Of a stretch of DNA of 7,537 nt, positions 1-5,420 are shown in pieces. Both the position numbers and the translations under genes were made by a program. Numbering within the stretch: the stretch's first letter is position 1; the number at the start of each line of letters is the position of its first letter. Source of the stretch: Anaeroplasmataceae bacterium (GTDB lineage: Bacteria; Bacillota_I; Bacilli_A; Acholeplasmatales; Anaeroplasmataceae); assembly GCA_029050385.1 (NCBI GenBank), contig JAIDMV010000253.1:1-7537 (forward strand), written 5' to 3'. The notes beneath the pieces are model-generated. The model made no database searches and was not told the DNA's origin. It saw only the letters and a program-made list of their open reading frames with translations.

Positions 1-913
1 CCATTAGTTTATCTAACTTCTTGATTAATCCTGCATTCTTAAAGTGAAATACTATAGCTCCTATTGCATAAGGAAAAATTAATATTTCAGATAAAAGAAT
101 GACTACTATTAAGACGAAGACATTCCATTTAAATATAGGATTTTTTTCTTGTAGAACTAAACCATCTACTATATTTCTATCAATTTTACCTATGTAATAA
201 TAGTTTCCATAAAATTTAGAATTGGTAAGCTTAAATTTAAAACGGTCTTCCGTTAAATCAGAATCTTCTGTCATTTGGTAGACATTATGTTTTCTATCTA
301 TAATGCTTACCAAAGGTGCAATAAATACATAAACACCTAAAATGATGATAAGAATTCCAATACCAATACCAAACCAGCAATCAATAACTTTTGTATCCGT
401 GCTATCCGCAAAGGACATAATAGCCATTTCTGTCAAGGACATTGCGGTTAAGGCTGAGCATAAACTAATCATTTTTATATTTCTATAATAATGTCCTGTA
501 CCATAAGCATTTAAACATCCTCTAATTGCAACTCCAAGTTCAATAAAAGATACAAAAGCAATTAGCGTTCCTACAACCATAGTATAGTCTGTCATTTCAA
601 ATACAGAAAATAACAACAAAATCATATAGATGGTATATGCAACTCCTGCAAGCAATAAAAATGTACCGACAAAATTATTTCTAAAGCTAAAAGATCTTCG
701 ATGGGATTTTGTGGCGCCTAGATAACATTCAAATCTTGAAAGCATCATAAAAACATTGATTGCAGCCGTAACAAAAAATACTGTATTGATTAAAAAGCCT
801 AAAATAACTTTTCCTACAGCTAAGATTAAGTTGAAAAGTATAGAGAATCTAGCATGAAATATTGTTCGTTCTTCGAAGCTTAGATTTCTGTATTTCTTCA
901 CAAAACCCAACAT
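1..913 (-). CDS. Multi-pass integral membrane protein of unknown function (3' end cut by window edge)
   Basis: I translated this frame by hand: it is open for 304 codons from an ATG at 913-911 to the left edge with no stop, so the C-terminus is missing. I do not recognise the family. The N-terminus (residues 1-20) is basic and polar. Hydrophobic stretches fit about six or seven membrane helices: roughly 22-58 (probably two), 81-105, 112-133, 147-167, 181-204 and 263-290. A polar stretch at about 205-260, rich in Lys, Asp, Asn and Tyr, could be a small soluble domain between the last helices. The start is supported by GGAG eight bases upstream and by a good promoter just before it. A terminator separates it from the gene upstream, so it is its own transcription unit. 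The first helices faintly recall cation-diffusion facilitators, but I see no metal-binding histidine/aspartate pattern and do not assign a transport role. Confidence 0.8.
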   Translation of the reverse strand, partial: MLGFVKKYRNLSFEERTIFHARFSILFNLILAVGKVILGFLINTVFFVTAAINVFMMLSRFECYLGATKSHRRSFSFRNNFVGTFLLLAGVAYTIYMILLLFSVFEMTDYTMVVGTLIAFVSFIELGVAIRGCLNAYGTGHYYRNIKMISLCSALTAMSLTEMAIMSFADSTDTKVIDCWFGIGIGILIIILGVYVFIAPLVSIIDRKHNVYQMTEDSDLTEDRFKFKLTNSKFYGNYYYIGKIDRNIVDGLVLQEKNPIFKWNVFVLIVVILLSEILIFPYAIGAIVFHFKNAGLIKKLDKLM

Positions 914-937
914 AAAATCTACTCCAGTCTTAAATCC

Positions 938-966
938 ATTATACAATATTCAAAAGAAAATATCCA
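938..966 (-). promoter_or_regulatory. Sigma-A type promoter for the multi-pass membrane protein gene
   Basis: Read on the minus strand, the -35 candidate TGGATA (966-961) is followed by a 17-bp spacer and a perfect -10 TATAAT (943-938). GGAG and the ATG at 913 follow about 16 to 25 bases further on. The -10 and the spacing are ideal and the -35 matches four of six consensus bases. The -35 lies inside the 3' arm of the terminator hairpin of the preceding gene. Confidence 0.65.
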
Positions 967-981
967 TCTTTAAATGATGGA
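951..981 (-). terminator. Weak intrinsic terminator after the small two-helix membrane protein gene
   Basis: On the minus strand a 6-bp stem TCCATC/GATGGA (981-976 with 968-963) encloses a 7-base AT loop and is followed by TATTTTCTTTT. It starts only six bases after the stop codon at 990-988. The short stem and interrupted U-tract suggest modest efficiency. Confidence 0.5.
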
Positions 982-987
982 CATTTC

Positions 988-1335
988 TTAATTATTGAGT
1001 AATTCATTACTTAATGTTACAATTTGTTCGCTATATTTAGCTCTTCTCCCCTTTAATATCTTTTGATAAATTGGATAATTGATGCATACCATAAATATAC
1101 CAATAACCCCAACTATAACTCCTAAATAAAATAAATTCTCTAGTATCACTTTCATAGCTATGCACATTCCTACTCCTAAGACTAAGCTACCTATAATACC
1201 AAATATACAAGCAAAAATTAAAGCAGGTCGATTTACCTTTTTATCCAAAGCTTTTAAATCATCTAACTTTGATGGTTCTTTTTCTTTATATTGTTTTACT
1301 AGTTTTTCTACATAATTTCTTTCATATTGTTTCAT
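988..1335 (-). CDS. Small conserved membrane protein with two predicted helices, function unknown
   Basis: This 115-residue protein starts with a charged, probably helical cytoplasmic segment (residues 1-35, rich in Lys, Glu and Asp). Two hydrophobic helices follow at about 38-62 and 68-90, separated by a very short turn, so it is probably a helical hairpin with both ends on the same side. The C-terminal tail (91-115) is again charged. There is no catalytic motif or nucleotide-binding pattern. From memory, similar small proteins in gut Firmicutes are sometimes labelled dihydropteridine reductase; nothing in this sequence supports an oxidoreductase, since there is no Rossmann or flavin fold in a protein this size. 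The start is secure: AAGGAGG lies about nine bases upstream of the ATG. It is bounded by the rpoE terminator upstream and its own weak terminator downstream, so it is probably monocistronic. Confidence 0.85.
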   Translation of the reverse strand: MKQYERNYVEKLVKQYKEKEPSKLDDLKALDKKVNRPALIFACIFGIIGSLVLGVGMCIAMKVILENLFYLGVIVGVIGIFMVCINYPIYQKILKGRRAKYSEQIVTLSNELLNN

Positions 1336-1365
1336 TTCTTTCTTCCTCCTTGATTTTACACTTTA

Positions 1366-1408
1366 AGTATAATCTTTATTTTTAAAAGAAGTTTGAAAAA
1401 AATGTTAA
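1366..1408 (-). promoter_or_regulatory. Candidate promoter region for the small membrane protein gene
   Basis: The 130-bp gap between the rpoE stop and this gene must hold a promoter, because a strong terminator precedes it. Two imperfect options overlap on the minus strand. One is a good -10 TATACT (1371-1366) with no clear -35 at 17 bp. The other is a good -35 TTAACA (1408-1403) followed after 18 bp by a poor -10 TAAAAA (1384-1379). The rest of the gap is A/T-rich tracts that could act as an UP-like element. I cannot decide between the two. Confidence 0.35.
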
Positions 1409-1433
1409 AGTTTTGTAAAATCCATTTTTTTAT

Positions 1434-1458
1434 AAAAAAAGAGACCAGTTTTGGTCTC
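1434..1458 (-). terminator. Strong intrinsic terminator of rpoE
   Basis: On the minus strand, seven bases after the rpoE stop codon, a perfect 7-bp stem GAGACCA/TGGTCTC (1458-1452 with 1447-1441) closes a 4-base loop. It is followed at once by seven T residues (1440-1434). This is a textbook Rho-independent terminator. The plus-strand side also has a partly T-rich tail (1461-1467), so it might act weakly in both directions, but no plus-strand gene approaches it. Confidence 0.93.
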
Positions 1459-1465
1459 AATCTTT

Positions 1466-2017
1466 TTATTCTTCGTACATATCCTCATAATCATCCATTA
1501 GATCATTGTACTTATCTTCATTAAAGTCGTCTTCAGAATAACGTTCCGTAAGTTCTCCGTCGATAATTGCATCATCGTCTTCGTCATATTCATCCTCGTA
1601 TTCAGAATCTTCATCGTCTTCATCCTCATACTCGTCTTCGTCTTCGTACTCATCGTCGTCTTCATCTTCATATTCATCATCATCTTCATCAAGAGATTCT
1701 TCTTCGGTATCCTCTTCATCTTCTAGAGGTTCGTCATCAAGATCAGCACCCTTAACATTGAAGGCAGAACCATCCTTATCATATTCATCCAAGGATTGAC
1801 GACATTTTAAATCCCACTCTTCATTTCCCATATATACAAATTTCGAACTTGTAGTAATGTCAATATATAATTGTGTAGCAAGTTTTCCGTCGGCATCATC
1901 TAAGCCTTTAATTTCTAGAACTTCTCTTATTAGGGCACGAATATTTTGTTGTGCCTTCTTTTGTTCCATTAAATAGATTGCCACCTCTAATAGAGACATC
2001 TGCGAAACATTTTCCAT
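1466..2017 (-). CDS. rpoE: DNA-directed RNA polymerase delta subunit
   Basis: The 183-residue protein has the two-part layout of the Gram-positive delta factor. The N-terminal HARE-HTH domain (about residues 1-85) has the SLLEVAIYLM helix, a DGKLATQLYIDITTSSKF segment and a Trp in EEWDL. The C-terminal tail (about 92-183) is almost entirely Asp/Glu with spaced Tyr. Delta binds RNA polymerase, speeds its release and recycling, and weakens non-specific nucleic acid contacts; the polyanionic tail mimics nucleic acid. The length is close to the roughly 173 residues of Bacillus subtilis delta. Unlike that protein, the junction between folded domain and tail (about 80-92) has no run of lysines. GGAGGA stands eight bases before the ATG. 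The gene has its own sigma-A promoter and a strong terminator, so it can be transcribed alone, although some readthrough from the recR side is possible. The symbol refers to delta, not the E. coli sigma factor. Confidence 0.95.
   Translation of the reverse strand: MENVSQMSLLEVAIYLMEQKKAQQNIRALIREVLEIKGLDDADGKLATQLYIDITTSSKFVYMGNEEWDLKCRQSLDEYDKDGSAFNVKGADLDDEPLEDEEDTEEESLDEDDDEYEDEDDDEYEDEDEYEDEDDEDSEYEDEYDEDDDAIIDGELTERYSEDDFNEDKYNDLMDDYEDMYEE
1571..1729 (-). repeat. Low-complexity acidic repeat tract in the rpoE tail
   Basis: Codons for about residues 97-149 are almost all GAT/GAC/GAA/GAG with TAT/TAC at intervals, giving a degenerate repeat of the unit D/E-E-Y-E-D-E at roughly 5- to 8-residue spacing. 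GAT/GAC and GAA/GAG are mixed, so the tract is not a simple recent slippage product, but it could vary in length between strains. It produces long spurious open frames on both strands. Confidence 0.85.
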
Positions 2018-2049
2018 TTATAATTCCTCCAATATTTGAAACACTAGAT

Positions 2050-2078
2050 ATTTTACTAAAGTTTTAAGAAATTATCAA
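2050..2078 (-). promoter_or_regulatory. Sigma-A promoter of rpoE
   Basis: On the minus strand, -35 TTGATA (2078-2073) is separated by exactly 17 bp from -10 TAAAAT (2055-2050). Each box matches the consensus in five of six positions. The predicted start lies about 25 bases before the rpoE ATG, leaving a short leader that carries the GGAGGA ribosome-binding site. This is the best promoter in the window. Confidence 0.8.
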
Positions 2079-2107
2079 GTGTTATCGTACAAATCTAATG
2101 ATAATTT
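2069..2107. repeat. Inverted repeat overlapping the rpoE -35 region
   Basis: The plus-strand sequence AAATTATCA (2069-2077) is repeated perfectly inverted as TGATAATTT (2099-2107), with 21 bases between. The left arm covers most of the rpoE -35 box and the right arm lies upstream of it. The arm centres are 30 bp apart, close to three helical turns. It could be a pair of operator half-sites or a weak hairpin in readthrough RNA; no U-tract follows, so it is not a standard terminator. In such AT-rich DNA a 9-bp repeat can also occur by chance. Confidence 0.45.
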
Positions 2108-2128
2108 TGATTAAAAAGTTTATTTTCT

Positions 2129-2497
2129 CTACTTTTCAAATAAAACAACTTGAAAAGTATGTGAAGATAAAATCTCTTCATCCATCTTCATATCATAGCT
2201 TACTTTAAGTTTGTTTTTTTCTATCGTTAGACTTTTTGTTTGTACCAAAAAATCAAATTCCAGTCCTTCTGAATTTTTATATGTTCCCTTTGTAAGTTTG
2301 TCCAAACAAAAATGCAAATGCATTTCTATAAAACCAAAGCGTTCTAAAATAAAGGAATCTTCAAATAGTGTAATTTGAATTTGTGTACCCAAAGAGGACT
2401 TGTCCTCAAATTGTATTACATTCCCATTTTGAATTGCTTCTGTTTGAAAGCTTGTTTTGTTTTTTTCGTTATCAAAGCTTAAAAAGGATACAACCAT
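2129..2497 (-). CDS. DUF1934 (YwiB-like) beta-barrel protein, function unknown
   Basis: The 122-residue soluble protein has no signal peptide or membrane segment and an alternating polar/hydrophobic pattern typical of an all-beta fold. I place it in the DUF1934/YwiB family, small calycin-like barrels of Firmicutes, by the pattern L-x-R-x-G (ERFGF, about residue 53), the Met/Phe strand after it (EMHLHF), a Gly-Thr-Tyr turn (KGTYKN), and closing strands that include a V-Q-T-K-S-L segment and L-K-V-S-Y-D-M. The biochemical role of the family is not known to me. GGAG lies just upstream and overlaps the stop codon of the bofA-family gene eight bases away, so it is co-transcribed with that gene. 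It precedes rpoE, but a 111-bp gap with a promoter separates them. The family call rests on recognised patterns and is moderately sure. Confidence 0.75.
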   Translation of the reverse strand: MVVSFLSFDNEKNKTSFQTEAIQNGNVIQFEDKSSLGTQIQITLFEDSFILERFGFIEMHLHFCLDKLTKGTYKNSEGLEFDFLVQTKSLTIEKNKLKVSYDMKMDEEILSSHTFQVVLFEK

Positions 2498-2505
2498 ATA
2501 ATCTC

Positions 2506-2688
2506 CTAAATTACTAAAAGTATCAATAAAACAATAAATCCTGGCAATCTAAAAAAACCAATTAATAGTATAGACAATGGATTGAATGGTAAAGATAGAT
2601 TAAAGAATTGACCTATCAAATTAAAAACTAGAACAGACACTACACCGATAACAACTGACTTTAAAACATATTTAATTGCTTTCAGCAT
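2506..2688 (-). CDS. bofA: BofA-family membrane protein, short form
   Basis: This 60-residue hydrophobic protein matches the conserved core of the BofA family: a first helix (about 8-28), the family signature around F-N-L-I-G-x-F-F-x-L-S-L-P-F-N-P (22-37), a Gly at about 44, then L-P-G (48-50) and a second hydrophobic stretch (about 51-60). In B. subtilis, BofA (about 87 residues) sits in the mother-cell membrane around the forespore with SpoIVFA and inhibits the SpoIVFB protease that processes pro-sigma-K. Position supports the call, because the B. subtilis order is dnaX-yaaK-recR-yaaL-bofA. The protein is shorter than the Bacillus one, mainly at the N-terminus. Whether it acts in sporulation here is unknown, as no sporulation partner is in view. 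The start is set by AGGTGG about eight bases before the ATG, and a possible hairpin covers that site. Confidence 0.85.
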   Translation of the reverse strand: MLKAIKYVLKSVVIGVVSVLVFNLIGQFFNLSLPFNPLSILLIGFFRLPGFIVLLILLVI

Positions 2689-2689
2689 A

Positions 2690-2720
2690 AAATCACCACC
2701 TAATTATATGATGATGATTT
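2690..2720 (-). promoter_or_regulatory. Candidate RNA hairpin masking the bofA ribosome-binding site
   Basis: In the 34-base gap after recR the minus-strand RNA can pair AAAUCAUCA (2720-2712) with UGGUGAUUU (2698-2690), nine pairs including one G-U, around a 13-base loop. The Shine-Dalgarno AGGTGG straddles the loop and the 3' arm, and the bofA ATG begins one base after the stem. It could lower bofA translation relative to recR. Being AT-rich and followed by only a few U residues, it is a poor terminator. Confidence 0.4.
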
Positions 2721-2722
2721 TT

Positions 2723-3325
2723 TTAATATTCTCTTCTACCCTCCATTGCCTTAAGCAAGGTCATTTCATCTGCATAAGACATTTCTCCACCCACAGGTAA
2801 ACCATGAGCAATACGCGTTACCTTAACTGAATAGTTTTGCAAAAGTTCCTTAATGTATCTTGCTGTAATTTCTCCTTCTAAGGTCGCGTTGGTAGCTAAT
2901 ATAATTTCTTCTAGTTCCTCTGTTTGAACAAGTTTAACTAAAGAATCAATATTCAAGTCTTGCGTGCCTACACCTTTAGAAATACTGATTGCCCCATTAA
3001 GAACATGATAAATTCCTTGATACTCATTTACATTTTCTATTGTGTATAAATCCTTAATTGTTTCTACTACTAAAACTTGTTTATGATTTCTAGTTTGATT
3101 CTTACAAATTGTACACAAATTGTCTTCACATATATTTCCACAAGATTTACAAATGTGAATATTATCTTTCACATCTATTAAATGTTTTGAAAAGTTATGT
3201 GTTGTTTCTTCATTCATTTTTGTGTACACATATAAGGCAAATCGTTCTGCTGATTTTTTACCAACAGAGGGTAATCTTGTAAAATCCTCAATTAAGTCCT
3301 CTAACGGCTTAGGATATTTTAACAT
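2723..3325 (-). CDS. recR: Recombination mediator protein RecR
   Basis: RecR forms a ring that works with RecO and RecF to load RecA on single-stranded gaps. The 200 residues match the usual family length and all domains are visible: the helix-hairpin-helix (LPSVGKKSAERFALY, 18-32); a zinc finger with Cys59, Cys62, Cys71 and Cys74 (an extra Cys66 lies between the pairs); a Toprim domain beginning at VLVVETIKDLYTIE (84-97) and continuing to the LATNATLEGEITARYI segment (143-158); and the conserved end R-I-A-H-G-L-P-V-G-G-E-M-S-Y-A-D-E-x-T-L (171-190). The ATG overlaps the ebfC stop by one base (TAATG), so translation is probably coupled; a weak GGTGG within the ebfC glycine codons may assist. 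The order dnaX-ebfC-recR is one of the most conserved in bacteria. Confidence 0.99.
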   Translation of the reverse strand: MLKYPKPLEDLIEDFTRLPSVGKKSAERFALYVYTKMNEETTHNFSKHLIDVKDNIHICKSCGNICEDNLCTICKNQTRNHKQVLVVETIKDLYTIENVNEYQGIYHVLNGAISISKGVGTQDLNIDSLVKLVQTEELEEIILATNATLEGEITARYIKELLQNYSVKVTRIAHGLPVGGEMSYADEMTLLKAMEGRREY

Positions 3326-3627
3326 TAGAACAAGCCACCGAATCCGCCGCCGAATCCACCTAATGCTTTTTGAGATTCAGCTTCAATCTTCTTAGTTGCA
3401 TCATTTAAGGCAGCAACAATTGTATCTTCAATCATTTCAATGTCTTCTTTAGATTCTAAGGCATCTGGATCAATTTTCACAGATACAACCTCATGAGTTC
3501 CTTTTACTTCAACAGTAACCATACCGCCGCCGGCTGTTCCTGTAAACACTGTTGACTCTAGCTTGGCTTGAGCTTCCTCCATTTGTTTTTGCATTTTTCT
3601 TAAACGCATCATTGCTTGTTGATTCAT
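3325..3627 (-). CDS. ebfC: YbaB/EbfC family nucleoid-associated DNA-binding protein
   Basis: The 100-residue protein has the family's full length and layout. An N-terminal amphipathic helix rich in Met, Gln, Lys and Glu (1-25) leads into a central beta-sheet starting V-x-G-T-A-G-G-G-M-V-T-V-E-V-K-G and including the V-S-V-K-I-D-P segment. A second helix (about 60-90) contains V-A-A-L-N-D-A. The protein ends in a Gly/Phe tail, GGFGGGFGGLF (90-100). Members form dimers shaped like tweezers that bind DNA and help organise the nucleoid; their sequence preference varies between species. The gene sits between dnaX and recR, with one base after the dnaX stop and a one-base overlap with recR. Its GGAGGA ribosome-binding site lies within the last codons of dnaX, so the three genes are tightly coupled. 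Confidence 0.97.
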   Translation of the reverse strand: MNQQAMMRLRKMQKQMEEAQAKLESTVFTGTAGGGMVTVEVKGTHEVVSVKIDPDALESKEDIEMIEDTIVAALNDATKKIEAESQKALGGFGGGFGGLF

Positions 3628-3628
3628 A

Positions 3629-5407
3629 TTAATCCTCCGAAATTTCTATTTTTTCTTTTTCGATGAGCTCACATAGCTGTTCATACTGCTCATCTTTATT
3701 TTCTATTTGCTCAGGTTCTTTTCTTTTAAGAACACCAATCTTTATTTTCTCCAAATGAACTACTGGAGTATCCTGAGAATATTTAGAAGCATAATCTGCT
3801 CTTATTTTATTCCAAATTATTTTAGGCAAGCAAATATAGTCTGTTAATCCCGCATTAAAGGCTTCAAATATCTCCATAATCTTTTGGTAATTTTCATACC
3901 GCATAAGCCTATTACAGAATCCTAAATCATTTAATACCACTATTAATTTATTTTCATTTACTGCAACAATTTCTCCTGCAACAAGAATTTGCGCGATAAA
4001 TACACCAGAATACTCTGACCCAATTTGCTTCCAAATGGCTTGTAATCTAGTTTTTCTAGATTTAGAAGCAGAGTTTAAAATCTCTTCAATTTCTTCAATC
4101 TGTACCTCATTATTATTAGTAATCGGTTGTGGCTTTGGAGTTTCCACCTTTACCTCTTCTACTAGAGGGACAATAGGTTCTTCTTGGATTTGTTGTATTT
4201 CTTCTCTAGTAGGAATACTTACCTCAATAGGTTGCGGCTTTGGAGCCTCTACCTTCGTCATAGAAAGCATATGAATGGTATGTTCTAATTGTTCTATTCG
4301 CTCTAAAAGATTCGCTTCTTCATTCAACTTGATATCACTCATCTTAAGAATTGCTAGCTCTAGATAAGCACGTTTTTGATTAGAAAAACGCATCGTATTA
4401 TTTGTTTCATTTAAATGATTTAACCAATCATAGATTATTGTTTTTGAAATTTTTTTGGCAAATTCAATAAACTCTTGAGCGTGGAATTCTAATCTGTCAT
4501 CTAAGATCGCATTACTTTTAAATAAAAGAACATCTCTTAAGAAGATAATCATATCATTAATAACTCTAGGAACTTCTTTACCTTCTTTTAAAACATTATC
4601 CACTAGCTTCAGCGCTTCTGTTCCATTACCTTCTAAACACGAATCAAGAATTTTAAGTAATTCCTTATAACTTACATTTCCACTAACCGCTAGAACATCC
4701 TCTAAAGTAATTTCATCATGAATACTAAAGGATATGGTTTGATCAAACAAAGATAATGCATCACGCATACCACCTTCTGCAGAGGAAGCAATTTGATTAA
4801 ATGCTTCTTCGGTCATATGGATATTCTCTGCTTCTGCAACAATCTTTAAACGTCTTAATATATCTTCAATCGCTAAAGATTGAAAATCAAATCTCTGACA
4901 ACGGGATAGGATCGTGCTTGGTAACTTATAAGGCTCTGTTGTAGCTAAAATAAAAATAACATGCTTTGGTGGTTCTTCTAACGTTTTCAATAACGCATTA
5001 AAAGCTGCATTAGAAAGCATATGAACCTCATCAATGATGTAGACCTTATACTTTCCTACCGCAGGCATATATTTTACACTGTCTCTTAAGGCTCTAATGT
5101 CATCTGCGCCATTGTTAGATGCAGCATCTATTTCAACTACATCTGCCACTGTTCCCTTTTGTATTCCCTGACAGATTTCACATTCATCACAAGGTTCTAT
5201 AGATGGTCCATGTACGCAGTTTAAAGCCTTGGCCATTATTTTAGCTAAAGTTGTTTTACCAGTACCTCTAGGTCCACAAAACAAATAAGCATGGGCTACT
5301 TTATTTAATTTGATTGCATTTTGTAAGGTTTTAATAATGTGCTGTTGTCCAACCACATCACAAAATTTTTGTGGTCGATATGCACGATATAATGCTACAT
5401 ATGCCAT
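3629..5407 (-). CDS. dnaX: DNA polymerase III subunit gamma/tau, clamp-loader ATPase
   Basis: This is the ATPase that, with delta and delta', loads the sliding clamp and links the two polymerase cores. In the AAA+ module the order is: RAYRPQKFCDVVGQ at the N-terminus; Walker A GPRGTGKT (45-52); zinc-binding Cys64, Cys73, Cys76 and Cys79; Walker B VYIIDEVHM (122-130); sensor 1 ATTEP (155-159); the SRC arginine finger (Arg169); and sensor 2 GGMRDALSLFDQ (212-223). Domain III follows to about residue 365. Residues 384-445 form a Pro/Glu/Gln-rich linker with a duplicated V-E-x-P-K-P-Q-P-I motif, and about 448-592 is the tau-type C-terminal domain. The 592 residues resemble Bacillus tau, which is made full length; I saw no convincing programmed frameshift site. 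AAAGGAGGA precedes the ATG, and the gene starts 13 bases after the YiiX-like gene. Confidence 0.99.
   Translation of the reverse strand: MAYVALYRAYRPQKFCDVVGQQHIIKTLQNAIKLNKVAHAYLFCGPRGTGKTTLAKIMAKALNCVHGPSIEPCDECEICQGIQKGTVADVVEIDAASNNGADDIRALRDSVKYMPAVGKYKVYIIDEVHMLSNAAFNALLKTLEEPPKHVIFILATTEPYKLPSTILSRCQRFDFQSLAIEDILRRLKIVAEAENIHMTEEAFNQIASSAEGGMRDALSLFDQTISFSIHDEITLEDVLAVSGNVSYKELLKILDSCLEGNGTEALKLVDNVLKEGKEVPRVINDMIIFLRDVLLFKSNAILDDRLEFHAQEFIEFAKKISKTIIYDWLNHLNETNNTMRFSNQKRAYLELAILKMSDIKLNEEANLLERIEQLEHTIHMLSMTKVEAPKPQPIEVSIPTREEIQQIQEEPIVPLVEEVKVETPKPQPITNNNEVQIEEIEEILNSASKSRKTRLQAIWKQIGSEYSGVFIAQILVAGEIVAVNENKLIVVLNDLGFCNRLMRYENYQKIMEIFEAFNAGLTDYICLPKIIWNKIRADYASKYSQDTPVVHLEKIKIGVLKRKEPEQIENKDEQYEQLCELIEKEKIEISED
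4122..4255 (-). repeat. Duplicated 29-bp segment in the dnaX linker
   Basis: Plus-strand 4122-4150 and 4227-4255 match at 24 of 29 positions, an offset of 105 bases (35 codons). They encode V-E-T-P-K-P-Q-P-I (421-429) and V-E-A-P-K-P-Q-P-I (386-394). The copies bracket another Pro/Glu-rich stretch, which suggests the disordered linker between ATPase core and tau domain grew by tandem duplication of a unit of about 35 residues. Confidence 0.7.
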
Positions 5408-5420
5408 ACCATATCCTCCT

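Noticed and set aside
1498..1755. Open frames in other registers over the rpoE tail on both strands (minus 1498-1719, plus 1567-1755)
   Set aside because: They arise from the repeated GAT/GAA codons of the acidic tail. Their translations are low-complexity Met/Lys/Thr or His/Leu/Arg strings without their own ribosome-binding sites.
2703..2708. Perfect TATAAT between recR and bofA as a bofA promoter
   Set aside because: No acceptable -35 lies 16-18 bp upstream, and transcription from it would begin inside the Shine-Dalgarno, so it is probably a chance match in AT-rich DNA.
4035..4274. Plus-strand open frame opposite the dnaX linker
   Set aside because: It is an antisense shadow of the repetitive Pro/Glu linker codons, with no Shine-Dalgarno and no promoter, and its Ser/Cys/Gly-rich translation looks like no protein family.
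4450..4456. Run of seven A residues in the dnaX message as a programmed frameshift or slippage site
   Set aside because: The run sits in domain III, far before the linker where a gamma-type stop would make sense. The codon register is not the classic A-AAA-AAG arrangement, and I saw no clear stimulatory stem or upstream Shine-Dalgarno-like element. Bacillus-type dnaX makes tau only.
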